Made by a program: the position numbers and the translations under genes. Source: Gracilaria caudata (taxonomy: Eukaryota > Rhodophyta > Florideophyceae > Gracilariales > Gracilariaceae). From it: 26,355 bases of DNA. Below the pieces are notes generated by a model. That model was not told where the DNA came from. It did no database searches and worked only from the letters and a program-made list of their open reading frames with translations. Below are positions 8,921 to 17,171 of this stretch, one piece after another. Location: contig JASCIV010000284.1 of the NCBI GenBank assembly GCA_030374735.1, forward strand, positions 1-26,355, written 5' to 3'. Position 1 is the first letter of the stretch, and each line of letters starts with the position of its first letter.

Positions 8921-11332
8921 TCATAAGTGGAACGTCTGTGCAAACGAGGTCAACCTTTGGTCAACACCACGGACAAACCAGTTTCCTGCAAGTCTTTCAC
9001 GAGCAATTCCCACCCAGTACAAGGCTCTGATCGGTGATAGCAAGGCCTGCGCCGCATCTGCAGACACAGAGCGCGTGAATGTTGATGTCACAACCCCGTC
9101 TACGCAAATCGTACCAGCAAAAGTATGAGGATTGAACAATCCAATTGCCTCATCTGGCAAAACGTTGGTCACAACCGACCACTGTCCAGAAGCCAGTTGC
9201 ACAAGATCTCCAATCTCGACAGACTCTGCCTGAACAAGAACGTATCCCGTTCCCGTGACGTTCTTGATGACCGGCAGATAGTGTCCTGTTGTCATAGTTA
9301 CAGAAGTCTCTGTCGTGACGATGCGTACGTACGACGGATCTGAAGCTGTGACATCGCGGTGTGAGAACATGTAAACGTCTGAAAACTGATCGGCTGATAC
9401 GCGAACACGATCGCCGATTTTGAGTTGGTGCATAGGAATGCACAGTCCAGAGGCGAGCTCGACTGTAGCGCTGGCTGGAAAGCAGGAGTCTCCACCCCCG
9501 CTTGACGGAGAAGCAGAAGGAGAACCATATATTCCATTCTCTTGACCACCGACTGTCATAGGCGCTTCATCAGTGGCCCCAGTCGCAGTTGCTGCGTCAT
9601 CGCTAGATGCTGGAGGAGCACTACTGGTATCATCTGGTACAGCAGTAGTCGGGGTAGTTGGAGTGTTGGTGGTAGGAGTAGCTGGCGTAATCGGGGCGGT
9701 AGGTGCTGTCGCAGCGGCTGCATCATCAGGGGTGCTGCCAGACACAGCGTCTTTGTCAGTGGCTGAATCAACTGTTCCTGTCGTGGGCGCCACAGGATCT
9801 GCCACGACAGGGGTGGCAGGATCTGCTGGAGCGGCAGCAGGATTGGCAGCAGGATCAGCAACAGCAGCAGGAGCGGCGGGATCCGTGGCAGTGGCTGCAG
9901 GGTCTGTAGCGGCGGCAGGAGCGGCAGGAGCGGCTGCAACGCCAGCAGGATCTGTCGAAACGGCGGGGGCAGCAGGAACGTCAGCGACAGCGGGGTCCGT
10001 CACGACAGCCGGAGTATTAAGTTCAGCGGGGTCAGTACCAGCAACCTGCGCAGGGACTTCCAGGTCAGGAACTGATTCAACATCACCAGGAATATCAATG
10101 TGGTTCTGCAGGTCCTCCATATGGTAACATGTTTTCCAAATGCCTTCACTGCCGCATTCCAAGGCATCCAAAGCGCCGTTCAAGAAATCCCTGGTGCTGG
10201 CGTCAATTGTAGCATCTGGGTTAATCTGCCAGTTTGTAGAACGGTCCGAATTGAGCCATTGACTCAAAGGAGGACATGCCGCTGGCTTTACGGTCTCCGG
10301 TTCGCCTGGTTTGATAAGAGCTTGCACAAATGGGAACACGTTACAGAGATCATACTGGGCATGAGCTGGGCAATTACCCCTGTCAGCAGCCCAGAGCGTT
10401 GGGTTTAGCGGAGTATGTGCCGCCTGCAACGCCGCATAATCCTCGGCAGCAATGCCCATTGGAACACAATCACAGCAAAGCTCACAAACGGAGTACAAAA
10501 AGTAGTCAAGTTGCGTGGCTGCAGCGGCGTCTCCGGCCTTCCACGCAGCAACATCGCGCGTTCTCACGGGGTCACAAGCGCCGTTAAGAGCAACATACTC
10601 GTCGAGAGCCTGATGACAAGCAGGCGTCTCAAGCTCGAAGATATCGTTGCAACGCTTGAACTGACCTTGAGCGGTAACCGGCTTCAAGGAACATCGCGAA
10701 CACAGCGCTGGCGGCATACGAATGTGAGTGCAGGTGACTTCTGTCTGCTTGACCGCCTTGTTCGGATGACACGGGAAATAACCCTGGCCATTGCCGGGGG
10801 CGGTGGGGATGGGGGTAAGCTCAGACGATGGCGGCACGGCGGCAGGAATGGCAGCAGCAGGAATGATAGCAGCTGGTGTTGGAGACACAATGGGTATCAG
10901 TGCGATTGGAGACGCTGAAGGCGCGGGCGAGGCTGAGGCTGAGGCCGATGGCATGGCCGATGCCGATGCCGATGGCACAGCAGATGAGGACTCTTGAGTG
11001 TCGGCGGCGTCGGTGTCGGCAGCGTCGGTGTCGGCGTCTTCGGTAGCGACGTCATCGTCGCTGGTGGCGCTTTCATCCTCTGCTGCAGCATCTGGCTGCT
11101 CGGGAGCGGGGGCAGAAGCATCAACAGGTGCCGGAGCTGGAGCTGGAGCTGGAGCTGGAGCGGGAGCGGGAGCGGGGGCGGTGAGACTGGGGACGTTAAT
11201 TTCAGGTGCGACAAAAGTCGGACGTCCCGGTCCCTTTGGTAAAAAAGAAAGCTGTCGCTGCGACGTTTGAGCAGACGTCGACAGCAACAAGGCTGAAAAG
11301 CAAGCAACAAAACAAAGCTGAACGAAGCTCAT
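8921..11332 (-). CDS. Secreted Hedgehog-type Hint (Hog) protein with Cys-rich module
   Basis: This 803-residue protein begins with a signal peptide (1-21, STSA cleavage). Next come a Pro-Ala tract (51-78), an acidic part (79-115), a Ser-Ala part, a 16-Cys module (about 184-402), a long Ala/Pro/Thr/Asp linker with repeated TDPA-like units (about 420-600), and a C-terminal Hint domain (617 to about 755). The Hint starts with the nucleophile Cys in SCFPASATVEL and keeps IGDRV, the TxxH block (T681, H684 in MTTGHYLPV), IGDLV and AGTICVDGVVTS. A short tail contains LLSPIRALYW, like the region after Hint in Hedgehog proteins. In Hedgehog, Hint cleaves itself before the Cys and transfers the N-terminal part to a sterol. 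Self-cleavage is likely here; lipid transfer is unproven. I do not recognise the Cys-rich module. The N-terminal part probably goes to the cell surface or extracellular matrix. Confidence 0.85.
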   Translation of the reverse strand: MSFVQLCFVACFSALLLSTSAQTSQRQLSFLPKGPGRPTFVAPEINVPSLTAPAPAPAPAPAPAPAPAPVDASAPAPEQPDAAAEDESATSDDDVATEDADTDAADTDAADTQESSSAVPSASASAMPSASASASPAPSASPIALIPIVSPTPAAIIPAAAIPAAVPPSSELTPIPTAPGNGQGYFPCHPNKAVKQTEVTCTHIRMPPALCSRCSLKPVTAQGQFKRCNDIFELETPACHQALDEYVALNGACDPVRTRDVAAWKAGDAAAATQLDYFLYSVCELCCDCVPMGIAAEDYAALQAAHTPLNPTLWAADRGNCPAHAQYDLCNVFPFVQALIKPGEPETVKPAACPPLSQWLNSDRSTNWQINPDATIDASTRDFLNGALDALECGSEGIWKTCYHMEDLQNHIDIPGDVESVPDLEVPAQVAGTDPAELNTPAVVTDPAVADVPAAPAVSTDPAGVAAAPAAPAAATDPAATATDPAAPAAVADPAANPAAAPADPATPVVADPVAPTTGTVDSATDKDAVSGSTPDDAAAATAPTAPITPATPTTNTPTTPTTAVPDDTSSAPPASSDDAATATGATDEAPMTVGGQENGIYGSPSASPSSGGGDSCFPASATVELASGLCIPMHQLKIGDRVRVSADQFSDVYMFSHRDVTASDPSYVRIVTTETSVTMTTGHYLPVIKNVTGTGYVLVQAESVEIGDLVQLASGQWSVVTNVLPDEAIGLFNPHTFAGTICVDGVVTSTFTRSVSADAAQALLSPIRALYWVGIARERLAGNWFVRGVDQRLTSFAQTFHL
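11132..11178. repeat. 6-nt repeat coding the Pro-Ala tract
   Basis: About eight copies of GGAGCT or GGAGCG encode, on the minus strand, the alternating Pro-Ala tract (residues about 51-70) of the Hog protein. Such arrays change length easily, so linker length may vary between strains. Confidence 0.85.
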
Positions 11333-11893
11333 GTCGGAGCTGAAAGGCTCTGCCGCACAGGGCGGAACAGAAGTGACACAAACGCACTAAAGATGGAGCA
11401 CGGTTTGAGGCAGGCTGATTGAAACTGATGTGTCATGATTACACAAACACGTACGTACTGAGGATGAAAGTCAGCAAAGAATAGCATGATGCGGGCCGAA
11501 ACGATCGAGTGCACGGCGCAAGCAACCGGGACGGTGAAGACGCGACAGCGCGGTCTGGCGAGCCGAGTGGCGCAAGCGCAGACTACACCAGCTGATGGTA
11601 TGGATACACGGCGCTCGTGGCGGAGCAATGCGGGTTGTACCTTTGTACCAAGTGCGCCACGTTGGCCACACAGTGCAAAACAGGAGCGCGCGTCGCACCG
11701 CCGGGCAACGGCGACACGTAAGCTGTATCGAGAAACGGGGGCCCGCTTTGAAGCGCGAGAAGACGGCTGGGGCTGCAAGCTGGAACGGCATGCGCACACG
11801 TTTTGTGGGCTTGAAGTAATCCCTGTCGGGCAGAGAGTGTGCAGTGTGGTGTGGTGTAGAGCGGTGCAGAACATCGGACGTGGCAACACACGA
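11333..11893. promoter_or_regulatory. Shared intergenic region between divergent Hog and RsmE genes
   Basis: The Hog gene (minus) and the RsmE gene (plus) start on either side of this roughly 560-nt stretch. The RsmE frame stays open back to 11486, so part of it may be a targeting leader. No TATA box or other site is clear to me. Confidence 0.4.
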
Positions 11894-12835
11894 ATGGGAC
11901 TGGGCGGTTTGAACCGCGTACTGTTGACGTCAAACGATCTGAAGCACGATGGAACAGCTCATCTTCACAACGACGACGTGCGCGCTCGACACATTCGTAC
12001 ATTACTGAGTCAAGGGAAGGATCGATGCACGCTCCGCGTGGCCGTGGAGAACGACTATCTACACGACGAGGCGCAATGTGAAGTGCATTCGGACGGATCT
12101 TGTACGCTGCACATGACGCAAAGCGGGCGACGATCAAGCGCATCGCAACGTAACGTGACGCTGTTACTCGCAATGCAACGCCCCAAGGCGACGGCACGCA
12201 TCGTGCAGGCGGCGGCCGGCGTGGGCGTACGACGCATCGTGCTGATACACGGCGAGAAGACGGAGCGCACCTACTGGCAAAGCCGTCTGCTCCGCGCCGC
12301 GCCCCCCGCGCCAGAACGCAGCGAGACGCTCGCAGACATCAGCCAGCTGCCGCAGATCCGTCGGCTGCTGATCGAGGGCGTGCAGCAGAACGCGCTCGAC
12401 GCGACGCTGCCACAGGTGCTGGTCGACCGCCGCGCGCTGCGCGAGGTGGGCGCGAGTTATGGCGGGGCGCGACGCACGGCGCTGGTGGCGCATCCGCGCG
12501 GCGAGACGGGGAAGGGCGCGCGCGGGTCGGTGGTGGCGGGCGTGGCGCGCGGCGAGGGCGAGGTGGTGCTGGCGATCGGGTCGGAGGGCGGGTGGAGCGA
12601 TGGGGAGGTGCGCGAGTTGGGCGAGGTGGGGTTCGAGACGGTGCGGCTGGGCGAGCGCGTGCTGCGGTCGGAGACGGCGGTAGTGGTGGCGCTGGCGCTG
12701 GTGCACGAGGGGCTGCGGTGGCGGAGCGCGCGGTGGACGGTGTGCGAGCGCGAGGTGGAAGTGGGAAGAGAAGAGGAGGAAGGAGCAGAAGGAGCAGAAG
12801 GAGCAGAAGGAGCAGAAGAAGAAGAGGATCAGTAA
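11894..12835 (+). CDS. RsmE-like 16S rRNA m3U1498 methyltransferase
   Basis: The RsmE family methylates N3 of U1498 in bacterial-type small-subunit rRNA, using S-adenosylmethionine and a knotted SPOUT fold. From this start the 313 residues open with NRVLL and a RHIRTLL block typical of the N-terminal PUA-like part. RPKATARIVQAAAGVGVRRI follows at 97-115, then QQNA (164-167), and then the knot motifs IGSEGGWSDGE (228-238) and LGERVLRSETA (252-262). The family usually has GPEGG; Ser replaces Pro here. The C-terminus is an acidic Glu-Gly-Ala repeat outside the fold. An in-frame ATG at 11486 would add 136 basic residues; part of these could be a plastid or mitochondrial leader. I prefer 11894 because family members begin near NRxLL. 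The target is presumably organellar rRNA. Confidence 0.8.
   Translation: MGLGGLNRVLLTSNDLKHDGTAHLHNDDVRARHIRTLLSQGKDRCTLRVAVENDYLHDEAQCEVHSDGSCTLHMTQSGRRSSASQRNVTLLLAMQRPKATARIVQAAAGVGVRRIVLIHGEKTERTYWQSRLLRAAPPAPERSETLADISQLPQIRRLLIEGVQQNALDATLPQVLVDRRALREVGASYGGARRTALVAHPRGETGKGARGSVVAGVARGEGEVVLAIGSEGGWSDGEVRELGEVGFETVRLGERVLRSETAVVVALALVHEGLRWRSARWTVCEREVEVGREEEEGAEGAEGAEGAEEEEDQ
12782..12817 (+). repeat. Four perfect 9-nt coding repeats
   Basis: Four exact copies of GGAGCAGAA encode the Glu-Gly-Ala units of the acidic tail of the RsmE-like protein. The tail lies beyond the last knot motif and is likely to vary in length. Confidence 0.85.
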
Positions 12836-12909
12836 AGCCAGACTGCGCGAGCAGGGCGCATTGTGGTTTAAGATCAAAGCCAAGTGGAGGTCGAGTGCAA
12901 GCGCCGATG

Positions 12910-12983
12910 GCCTCCATAGCTCAGTCGGTTAGAGCATGGTGCTAATAACGCCAGGGTCGCAGGTTCGAGCCCTGCTGGGGGTA
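12910..12983 (+). tRNA. tRNA-Ile (AAU anticodon)
   Basis: A full cloverleaf folds. The seven-pair acceptor stem (12910-12916 with 12976-12982) has two G-U pairs. The D arm contains GCTCAGTCGGTTAGAGC. The anticodon stem TGGTG/CGCCA encloses loop CTAATAA with anticodon AAT at 12944-12946. The T arm is GCAGG, TTCGAGC, CCTGC, and the discriminator base is A (12983). There is no encoded CCA and no intron. The A box (TAGCTCAGTCGG) and B box (GGTTCGAGCCC) support polymerase III transcription. AAU (read as IAU after deamination) is the usual eukaryotic cytosolic isoleucine tRNA. It lies between two convergent protein genes. Confidence 0.96.
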
Positions 12984-13000
12984 CGCAGCTCGCGCAGCTC

Positions 13001-13004
13001 TTTT
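13001..13004 (+). terminator. Polymerase III T-run terminator
   Basis: A TTTT run starts 17 nt after the tRNA-Ile and is the first such run downstream, the usual polymerase III stop signal. Confidence 0.6.
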
Positions 13005-13093
13005 GCGCTTCACGCGCTTCCCTTTTGTTTTGCGTGCAACGCTGTGCTCCCCCGGCGGGAGCCTCCCCGCGCTCTTCCGTTTCCGTTTTTAGA

Positions 13094-14032
13094 TCAGCAC
13101 GGCAGCCGCCCGGCCCAGTCCAGCGACCACGCGCACGCGCTGCGGCTCCAGTCGCCCAAAGCCACCGCCTCCGCGCCGCACTCATCGGTGCCCTCCCAGC
13201 CGCCCTGCGCGTTGAACACCACGCTAACGCGCACATCATCCCCGCCCCCGCTCTCCACCTCGTGCGCCAGCCAGCCCGGAAACGCCACCATCTCGCCCTC
13301 GCGCGCCGCCACCTCCACCACGCCCTCGAACGGCGGGCGCGGTCCGCGCGCGTCCAGCAGACGCAACGCGCCCGCGCGCGCGCCCGCGCGCACGTAGTAC
13401 ACAATGGAGAGCGTGGCGCCGGCGTGCACGTGCAGCTGGTGACGACTGTGCGCGGCGTGCACCGTGGCCCACGCCTGTAGCGTGTTGGCGCGCGCGCTGC
13501 GCCGCGCGCTGGCGCCGCAGTGCGATAGCGTGGCGGCGGCGAGCGTGGCGGCGGCGCGCGAGAGCGTTTTGAACTGCGCGCTGTGGCGGAACGCGAGTTG
13601 ATCGAGACGACGCTGCGTGGCGATTGTGGAGCGGTTGAAGGTGGCACCGCCGCCGCTTTGATACTCGAAGAACAGGTCGTTGATGGACATGAGATCGTGC
13701 TGTTGCGACGCGTGTTGCTGCACAAACGTTTTGTGGTCGTTTAGGATGAGGGAGGCGAGTTGATTGTTGAAGTGCGTGATGTTGTGCACGAGCGGATGTG
13801 TGCGAAGATGCGTTCTTGCGATGGGCGTGCACCATAGCGGCTCGAGAATGATGGTTGGCGACGCTGCTGCGCGCTGCGCGTTGCGCCGCCTCGCGCTCGG
13901 TCGACGCTGCCCCAGCTTGTACGACACGGCGATGGCGGCCACCAGCACCGCGCCGTGCAGCGCCAGCGCCAGTGGCCTCTGTCGGCGCGCCTTTGCGCGC
14001 GAAACGAGCGCCTCAGCCTCACTCTCGTCCAT
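13094..14032 (-). CDS. Membrane-anchored 2OG-Fe(II) oxygenase (2OG-FeII_Oxy_5 type)
   Basis: The 312-residue product has a hydrophobic segment near residues 20-41 after a short basic stretch, which suggests a type II membrane anchor or an organelle signal. It then resembles the 2OG-Fe(II) oxygenase family TIGR02466/PF13759: LEPLWCTPIA near residue 63, LHVHAGATLSIVYYVRAG (about 200-217), GALRLLDARGP, GEMVAFPGWLAHEV (about 246-259) and RVSVVFNAQGGW. The HVH block and the later His of WLAH are candidate iron ligands, and the Arg of RVSVVF is the candidate 2-oxoglutarate-binding residue. Members hydroxylate unknown substrates; prolyl hydroxylase-like activity is plausible only. I chose this start because of its strong context (ACCATGG). 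An upstream in-frame ATG at 14161 adds a poly-Leu leader coded by a CAG repeat. The gene is very GC-rich and convergent with tRNA-Ile. Confidence 0.7.
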   Translation of the reverse strand: MDESEAEALVSRAKARRQRPLALALHGAVLVAAIAVSYKLGQRRPSARRRNAQRAAASPTIILEPLWCTPIARTHLRTHPLVHNITHFNNQLASLILNDHKTFVQQHASQQHDLMSINDLFFEYQSGGGATFNRSTIATQRRLDQLAFRHSAQFKTLSRAAATLAAATLSHCGASARRSARANTLQAWATVHAAHSRHQLHVHAGATLSIVYYVRAGARAGALRLLDARGPRPPFEGVVEVAAREGEMVAFPGWLAHEVESGGGDDVRVSVVFNAQGGWEGTDECGAEAVALGDWSRSACAWSLDWAGRLPC

Positions 14033-14047
14033 GGTCGCCGCCTTCTG

Positions 14048-14068
14048 CAGCAGCAGCAGCAGCAGCAG
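14048..14068. repeat. Trinucleotide CAG repeat
   Basis: Seven CAG units on the plus strand read as CTG (Leu) on the minus strand. They lie in the 5' leader, or in the N-terminal extension if the upstream ATG is used, of the 2OG oxygenase gene. Confidence 0.85.
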
Positions 14069-14176
14069 AAGCGCCAGCAGCCCACCCACATCCACGCGCT
14101 TGCGTCCCACCGTCGCCCACCCGTTGCCCCACCTCCGCCGACGACATGCGGAGGCACACAAAAGTTAGCACCCCTT

Positions 14177-14635
14177 TCAACGTACCACACGTTCACACGT
14201 GTGCAGGCAACACGGCGCCTGCTCCGCGTCCTTCTCCGCGCAGCAGGCAATGAAATCGGCGCGCATCGACATGCGCTGCTGCGCGTCGAGCACCACGTAC
14301 ACCAGCAGCAGCCCGTGCTGCAGCACCACGCGGAACACGCGTGCGGCCGTCAGCATCAGACGCATCATGCTCCGCACGCAGTCGTCCGTCGTCTCCATTC
14401 CGTGCTCGTCCACGCACACCAGCTGCATGCACGTGGTGGCAGAGCGCATCGCGTGCGCGCGTTGTTCGCGGCGAACGCTCAGCATGGGGTGTAGATTCAG
14501 CGTGGCGGGCAGTTTGACAGCGAGCTGGCCTGTGCGGTGATACGCTGAGACTGGCGCGCTGTACTTGAGGTTGATGCCGATGAAACACAGCTCGCCGTGC
14601 CAGATGGCTTGGCGCGGCGCTTTTGGTGCTGGCAT
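14177..14635 (-). CDS. Unrecognised small globular protein
   Basis: I do not recognise this 152-residue protein. It looks real: the third codon positions are very GC-rich, as in the neighbours, and it alternates strand-like and helix-like stretches. Examples are ELCFIGINLKY near the start, CMQLVCVDEHG near 78-88, VRSMMRLMLTAARVF and HGLLLVYVVLD. It has no signal peptide and no obvious membrane segment. Several Cys lie in the C-terminal third (FIACCAEKD, CCLHTCERV). It lies just upstream of the 2OG oxygenase on the same strand. I chose the ATG at 14635, before MPAPKAPRQ. An in-frame ATG at 14710 adds 25 polar His/Gln-rich residues that do not look folded. A weak likeness to the TRAPPC2L/sedlin fold was noticed but not accepted. 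Confidence 0.55.
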   Translation of the reverse strand: MPAPKAPRQAIWHGELCFIGINLKYSAPVSAYHRTGQLAVKLPATLNLHPMLSVRREQRAHAMRSATTCMQLVCVDEHGMETTDDCVRSMMRLMLTAARVFRVVLQHGLLLVYVVLDAQQRMSMRADFIACCAEKDAEQAPCCLHTCERVVR

Positions 14636-14710
14636 TGTGTTTTGTGTTTGTTTTTGTTGCGGACGGATGCGATGGTGTGCTGTGTGCTGAGAGTGGATGG
14701 TGCGCCACAT

Positions 14711-16065
14711 GGTTCGCCTTAAATCATGGTGCGGAGACGGTAACTTGCGGCTTTGATGCGTCTAGCGGCGCGACCGCGTACAGCTCAGCTCCGCGCTTTT
14801 GCTTGCAAACGTGACACCGTCACGGTGACTGCCGGAGATGTACATGATGTACAGCGTGCTATGCGTTGCGTGTATATTTCGTACCAATGAGTTGCTGTTA
14901 TATATGTACTTATCTTGTACGCGCCGCAGAGCTGCAGCCAAATTTTGGCTGCCAACCTTACCGCCTACTTGTAGGAATGTAGCCTTGAAGGTAGCAGACC
15001 TCCTGTCGTCGTTTCATATATGACACACAAAGCGGTTTTTGCAACCCGTCAAGCCCTTCTTAAGGCTTCTTCATAATCTGCAGCAGTTTGTTGAGCTTAC
15101 TTTTGTGCACATCGTATGAGCACAACTGACTCCACGCTTGTTAAGAGCACTCAGAGCGCCAGAGTTTAGGCATGTATGATAATTGAATGGCACACAGCAT
15201 GTGCGTAACACCACTTTCTAACTCTGGAGTTGCTTAATGCTACATCTTCATATTTTGCAGACGAACACTAGAGACTACTGCTGTTCTTTTGAAACTAAAT
15301 TGGGGGTCGTACTCAAGCGACAGTTTGTGGAACAGTTGTTGTGATTGCCAATTATAATGCTCTTCTCGCCATGCAGCCGGGTACAGCGCACTTTCACATC
15401 AAAAAAATCTAGTAAACGCGCTCCGCCGCTGCACAATAGCAGTGCCATCTGCTGACACCATCGGCGTGTGCGTGTTGATAGTGCGTGACAACTAATCGAA
15501 GTGTTCGCTTTTGCTCAGCGCATGGCGTCAGTCGCTCAACACAACTCACACGTGCATGCACGCCACCGCGCGTAGTGGTGCAGCCGCTGTGGCGGAATGC
15601 GCAGTGGCAGTCTGCATCTGTGCGGTACGAGACATACGAGCGTGACGCGATGCGAATGTGGTCGTTGTGTTGTCGTGCAGGTGCATAGCAATACGTGTCT
15701 CTCGCGACGCGCCATGTGCTGCGTGCTGCTCGCCGTTTGTTGTTGTGTGCTCTAAGCACTCGCCTGTTCAGTTCCACGCACTTGCACGCTTTGGGCGTTG
15801 GCCCAACGTTTTCGGCAACAGCGCTCGCTCGCCACCGGCTCCGCGCAAAGCCGCGCGCACGCAGTGTGACATGCTGTGACAAGTGCATGCTTTCCGGATC
15901 AGCGAGTGACGCGCCAAAAGCGTTTTCCGAAAGTACAATTTCTTTTTGCTTCATTTTCGTGTGCCAAAACGTTGTGCAGCACCACTCGTGCTAGTCATAC
16001 CAACGGCGACCCCCCCCTCCCAGCAAGCCACTGTTCACGGCAGTCACGAAACGGTATCGTACAAC
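14711..16065. other. Intergenic region upstream of XAP5
   Basis: About 1.35 kb separates the unrecognised minus-strand gene from XAP5. A 181-codon minus-strand frame (15409-15954) runs across the GC-rich part just upstream of XAP5. It has no domain and an odd Arg/His/Cys-rich composition, so I treat it as a shadow of GC-rich promoter DNA. A short palindrome (CACCGT, C, ACGGTG) occurs near 14815. Otherwise I see nothing. Confidence 0.45.
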
Positions 16066-17151
16066 ATGTCGTCGTATCAAGGCGGTTCGAAAGCAGCGTC
16101 CAGAATTCAGGCGCTCGAGGCGCAGAGAAAGTCTCAGCAACAGCAACATGAGCGAAGAAAGGAGCAAATCGTAACCGCTTCGTCCAACGTGCTTCACAAA
16201 GCGGTCTCCAATAACTTTCAGTCGCGTTCCAACCCTGTCGATGATTTTCTCAACTCTGACACCGTCGGGCTGGTAACCCATCGCGACTTCAAGGCGCGAA
16301 GAGAATTGCTTCAGCGCGGCGCCGAAACAACACAACCGCAACCGCCCACTGCCCACTGTGCTGCCTCGTCTGCCGTCAAACCTCTGAAGCGAAAGGCGAA
16401 GCGAACAAAGCTCTCATTTGCCGCGGATAGCGATCAAAGTGACCGTGATTCAGATTCTTCCTCCTCCACACAGTCGAATGCGTCGCCAGAGCATTCCGCC
16501 GCATGCAACGCTTCGAAGAAACGTAGACTGGGGAAGGACCCAAACGTTGACACCCATTTCTTGCCGGATACAGACCTTGAACGAGCGCGACAGCAAGAAC
16601 GCGAGCGACTGAGACAGGAATGGCTTGACAAACAGCAACTCATAAAGAACCAGATTGTGCGCATCACCTACAGTTTCTGGGATGGAACAGGCCATCGAAA
16701 GGTCATCAATTGTAAAAAGGGAACCACAATCGCACATTTTCTCACCATGGTCCAGCCTCAGATCAAGCAGCTGCGAAACACTACTGCCGAATCGCTCATG
16801 TTCATAAAGGAAGACCTCATCATTCCCCACCACTACTCATTTTATGACTTTATCGTTTCCAAAGCCCGAGGGGTAAGTCTCTTGTACTCCCGTCGATTAC
16901 CATCTTTTGCAAAATCCCCACTAACATTTCGCTCTTTACTGTCACAGAAAAGCGGCCCTCTTTTCAACTTCGACGTCGTGGAAGACGTCCGTGTAGTTGC
17001 GGACGCGGGCAAAGAAAAAGAAGATGCTCATGCTGCCAAGGTCGTGGAACGACGTTGGTACGAGAGAAACCGTCATATTTTCCCCGCTTCGCGTTGGGAG
17101 CTGTATGATCCTACAAAAAAGTTCTCCAAATATACCATTCACGGAACTTAG
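16066..17151 (+). CDS. XCT: XAP5 / XCT (FAM50-like) nuclear protein, two exons
   Basis: XAP5-domain proteins (human FAM50A, Arabidopsis XAP5 CIRCADIAN TIMEKEEPER) are nuclear factors linked to the spliceosome, transcription and small-RNA pathways. Exon 1 is 16066-16872 and exon 2 is 16948-17151, giving 336 residues, close to the usual length. Diagnostic blocks are all present: AASRIQALEAQR near the start, TVGLVTHRDF (about 65-75), basic KRKAKRTKLSF, LGKDPNVDTHFLPD, ITYSFWDGTGHRKV, FIKEDLIIPHHYSFYDFIV, then across the splice KARG-KSGPLFNFDVVEDVR, KVVERRWYERNRHIFPASRWELYDP and a C-terminal YTIHGT. I chose the start MSSYQGG by family comparison; the frame is open back to 15946. It is convergent with the aminopeptidase gene, with only 20 nt between the stops. 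Confidence 0.93.
   Translation: MSSYQGGSKAASRIQALEAQRKSQQQQHERRKEQIVTASSNVLHKAVSNNFQSRSNPVDDFLNSDTVGLVTHRDFKARRELLQRGAETTQPQPPTAHCAASSAVKPLKRKAKRTKLSFAADSDQSDRDSDSSSSTQSNASPEHSAACNASKKRRLGKDPNVDTHFLPDTDLERARQQERERLRQEWLDKQQLIKNQIVRITYSFWDGTGHRKVINCKKGTTIAHFLTMVQPQIKQLRNTTAESLMFIKEDLIIPHHYSFYDFIVSKARGVSLLYSRRLPSFAKSPLTFRSLLSQKSGPLFNFDVVEDVRVVADAGKEKEDAHAAKVVERRWYERNRHIFPASRWELYDPTKKFSKYTIHGT
16873..16947 (+). other. 75-nt intron of XAP5
   Basis: The boundaries are GTAAGT and CACAG, with an ACTAAC branch-point match at 16920-16925. Removing it joins KARG to KSGPLF, exactly as in the family. The intron is phase 0, a multiple of three and stop-free, so retention would add 25 residues without breaking the frame. 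Confidence 0.93.
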
Positions 17152-17171
17152 AAGCGGTTCGTTACTTGTCA

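Noticed and set aside
9573..10127. 184-codon plus-strand frame antisense to the Hog gene
   Set aside because: Its Ala/Val/Gly repeats are the mirror of the Pro/Ala/Thr/Asp linker repeats on the coding strand.
12164..12917. 239- and 192-codon minus-strand frames over the RsmE gene
   Set aside because: Antisense shadows of a very GC-rich coding region; poly-Leu and Pro/Ala/Arg runs reflect the Glu-Gly-Ala repeat and GC bias.
14177..14635. Assignment of this gene to TRAPPC2L/sedlin
   Set aside because: Only a short stretch resembles it; the order and spacing of the strands do not fit the longin fold.
15409..15954. 181-codon minus-strand open frame upstream of XAP5
   Set aside because: No domain, Arg/His/Cys-rich composition typical of a shadow in GC-rich DNA, and it overlaps the expected promoter and 5' leader of XAP5.
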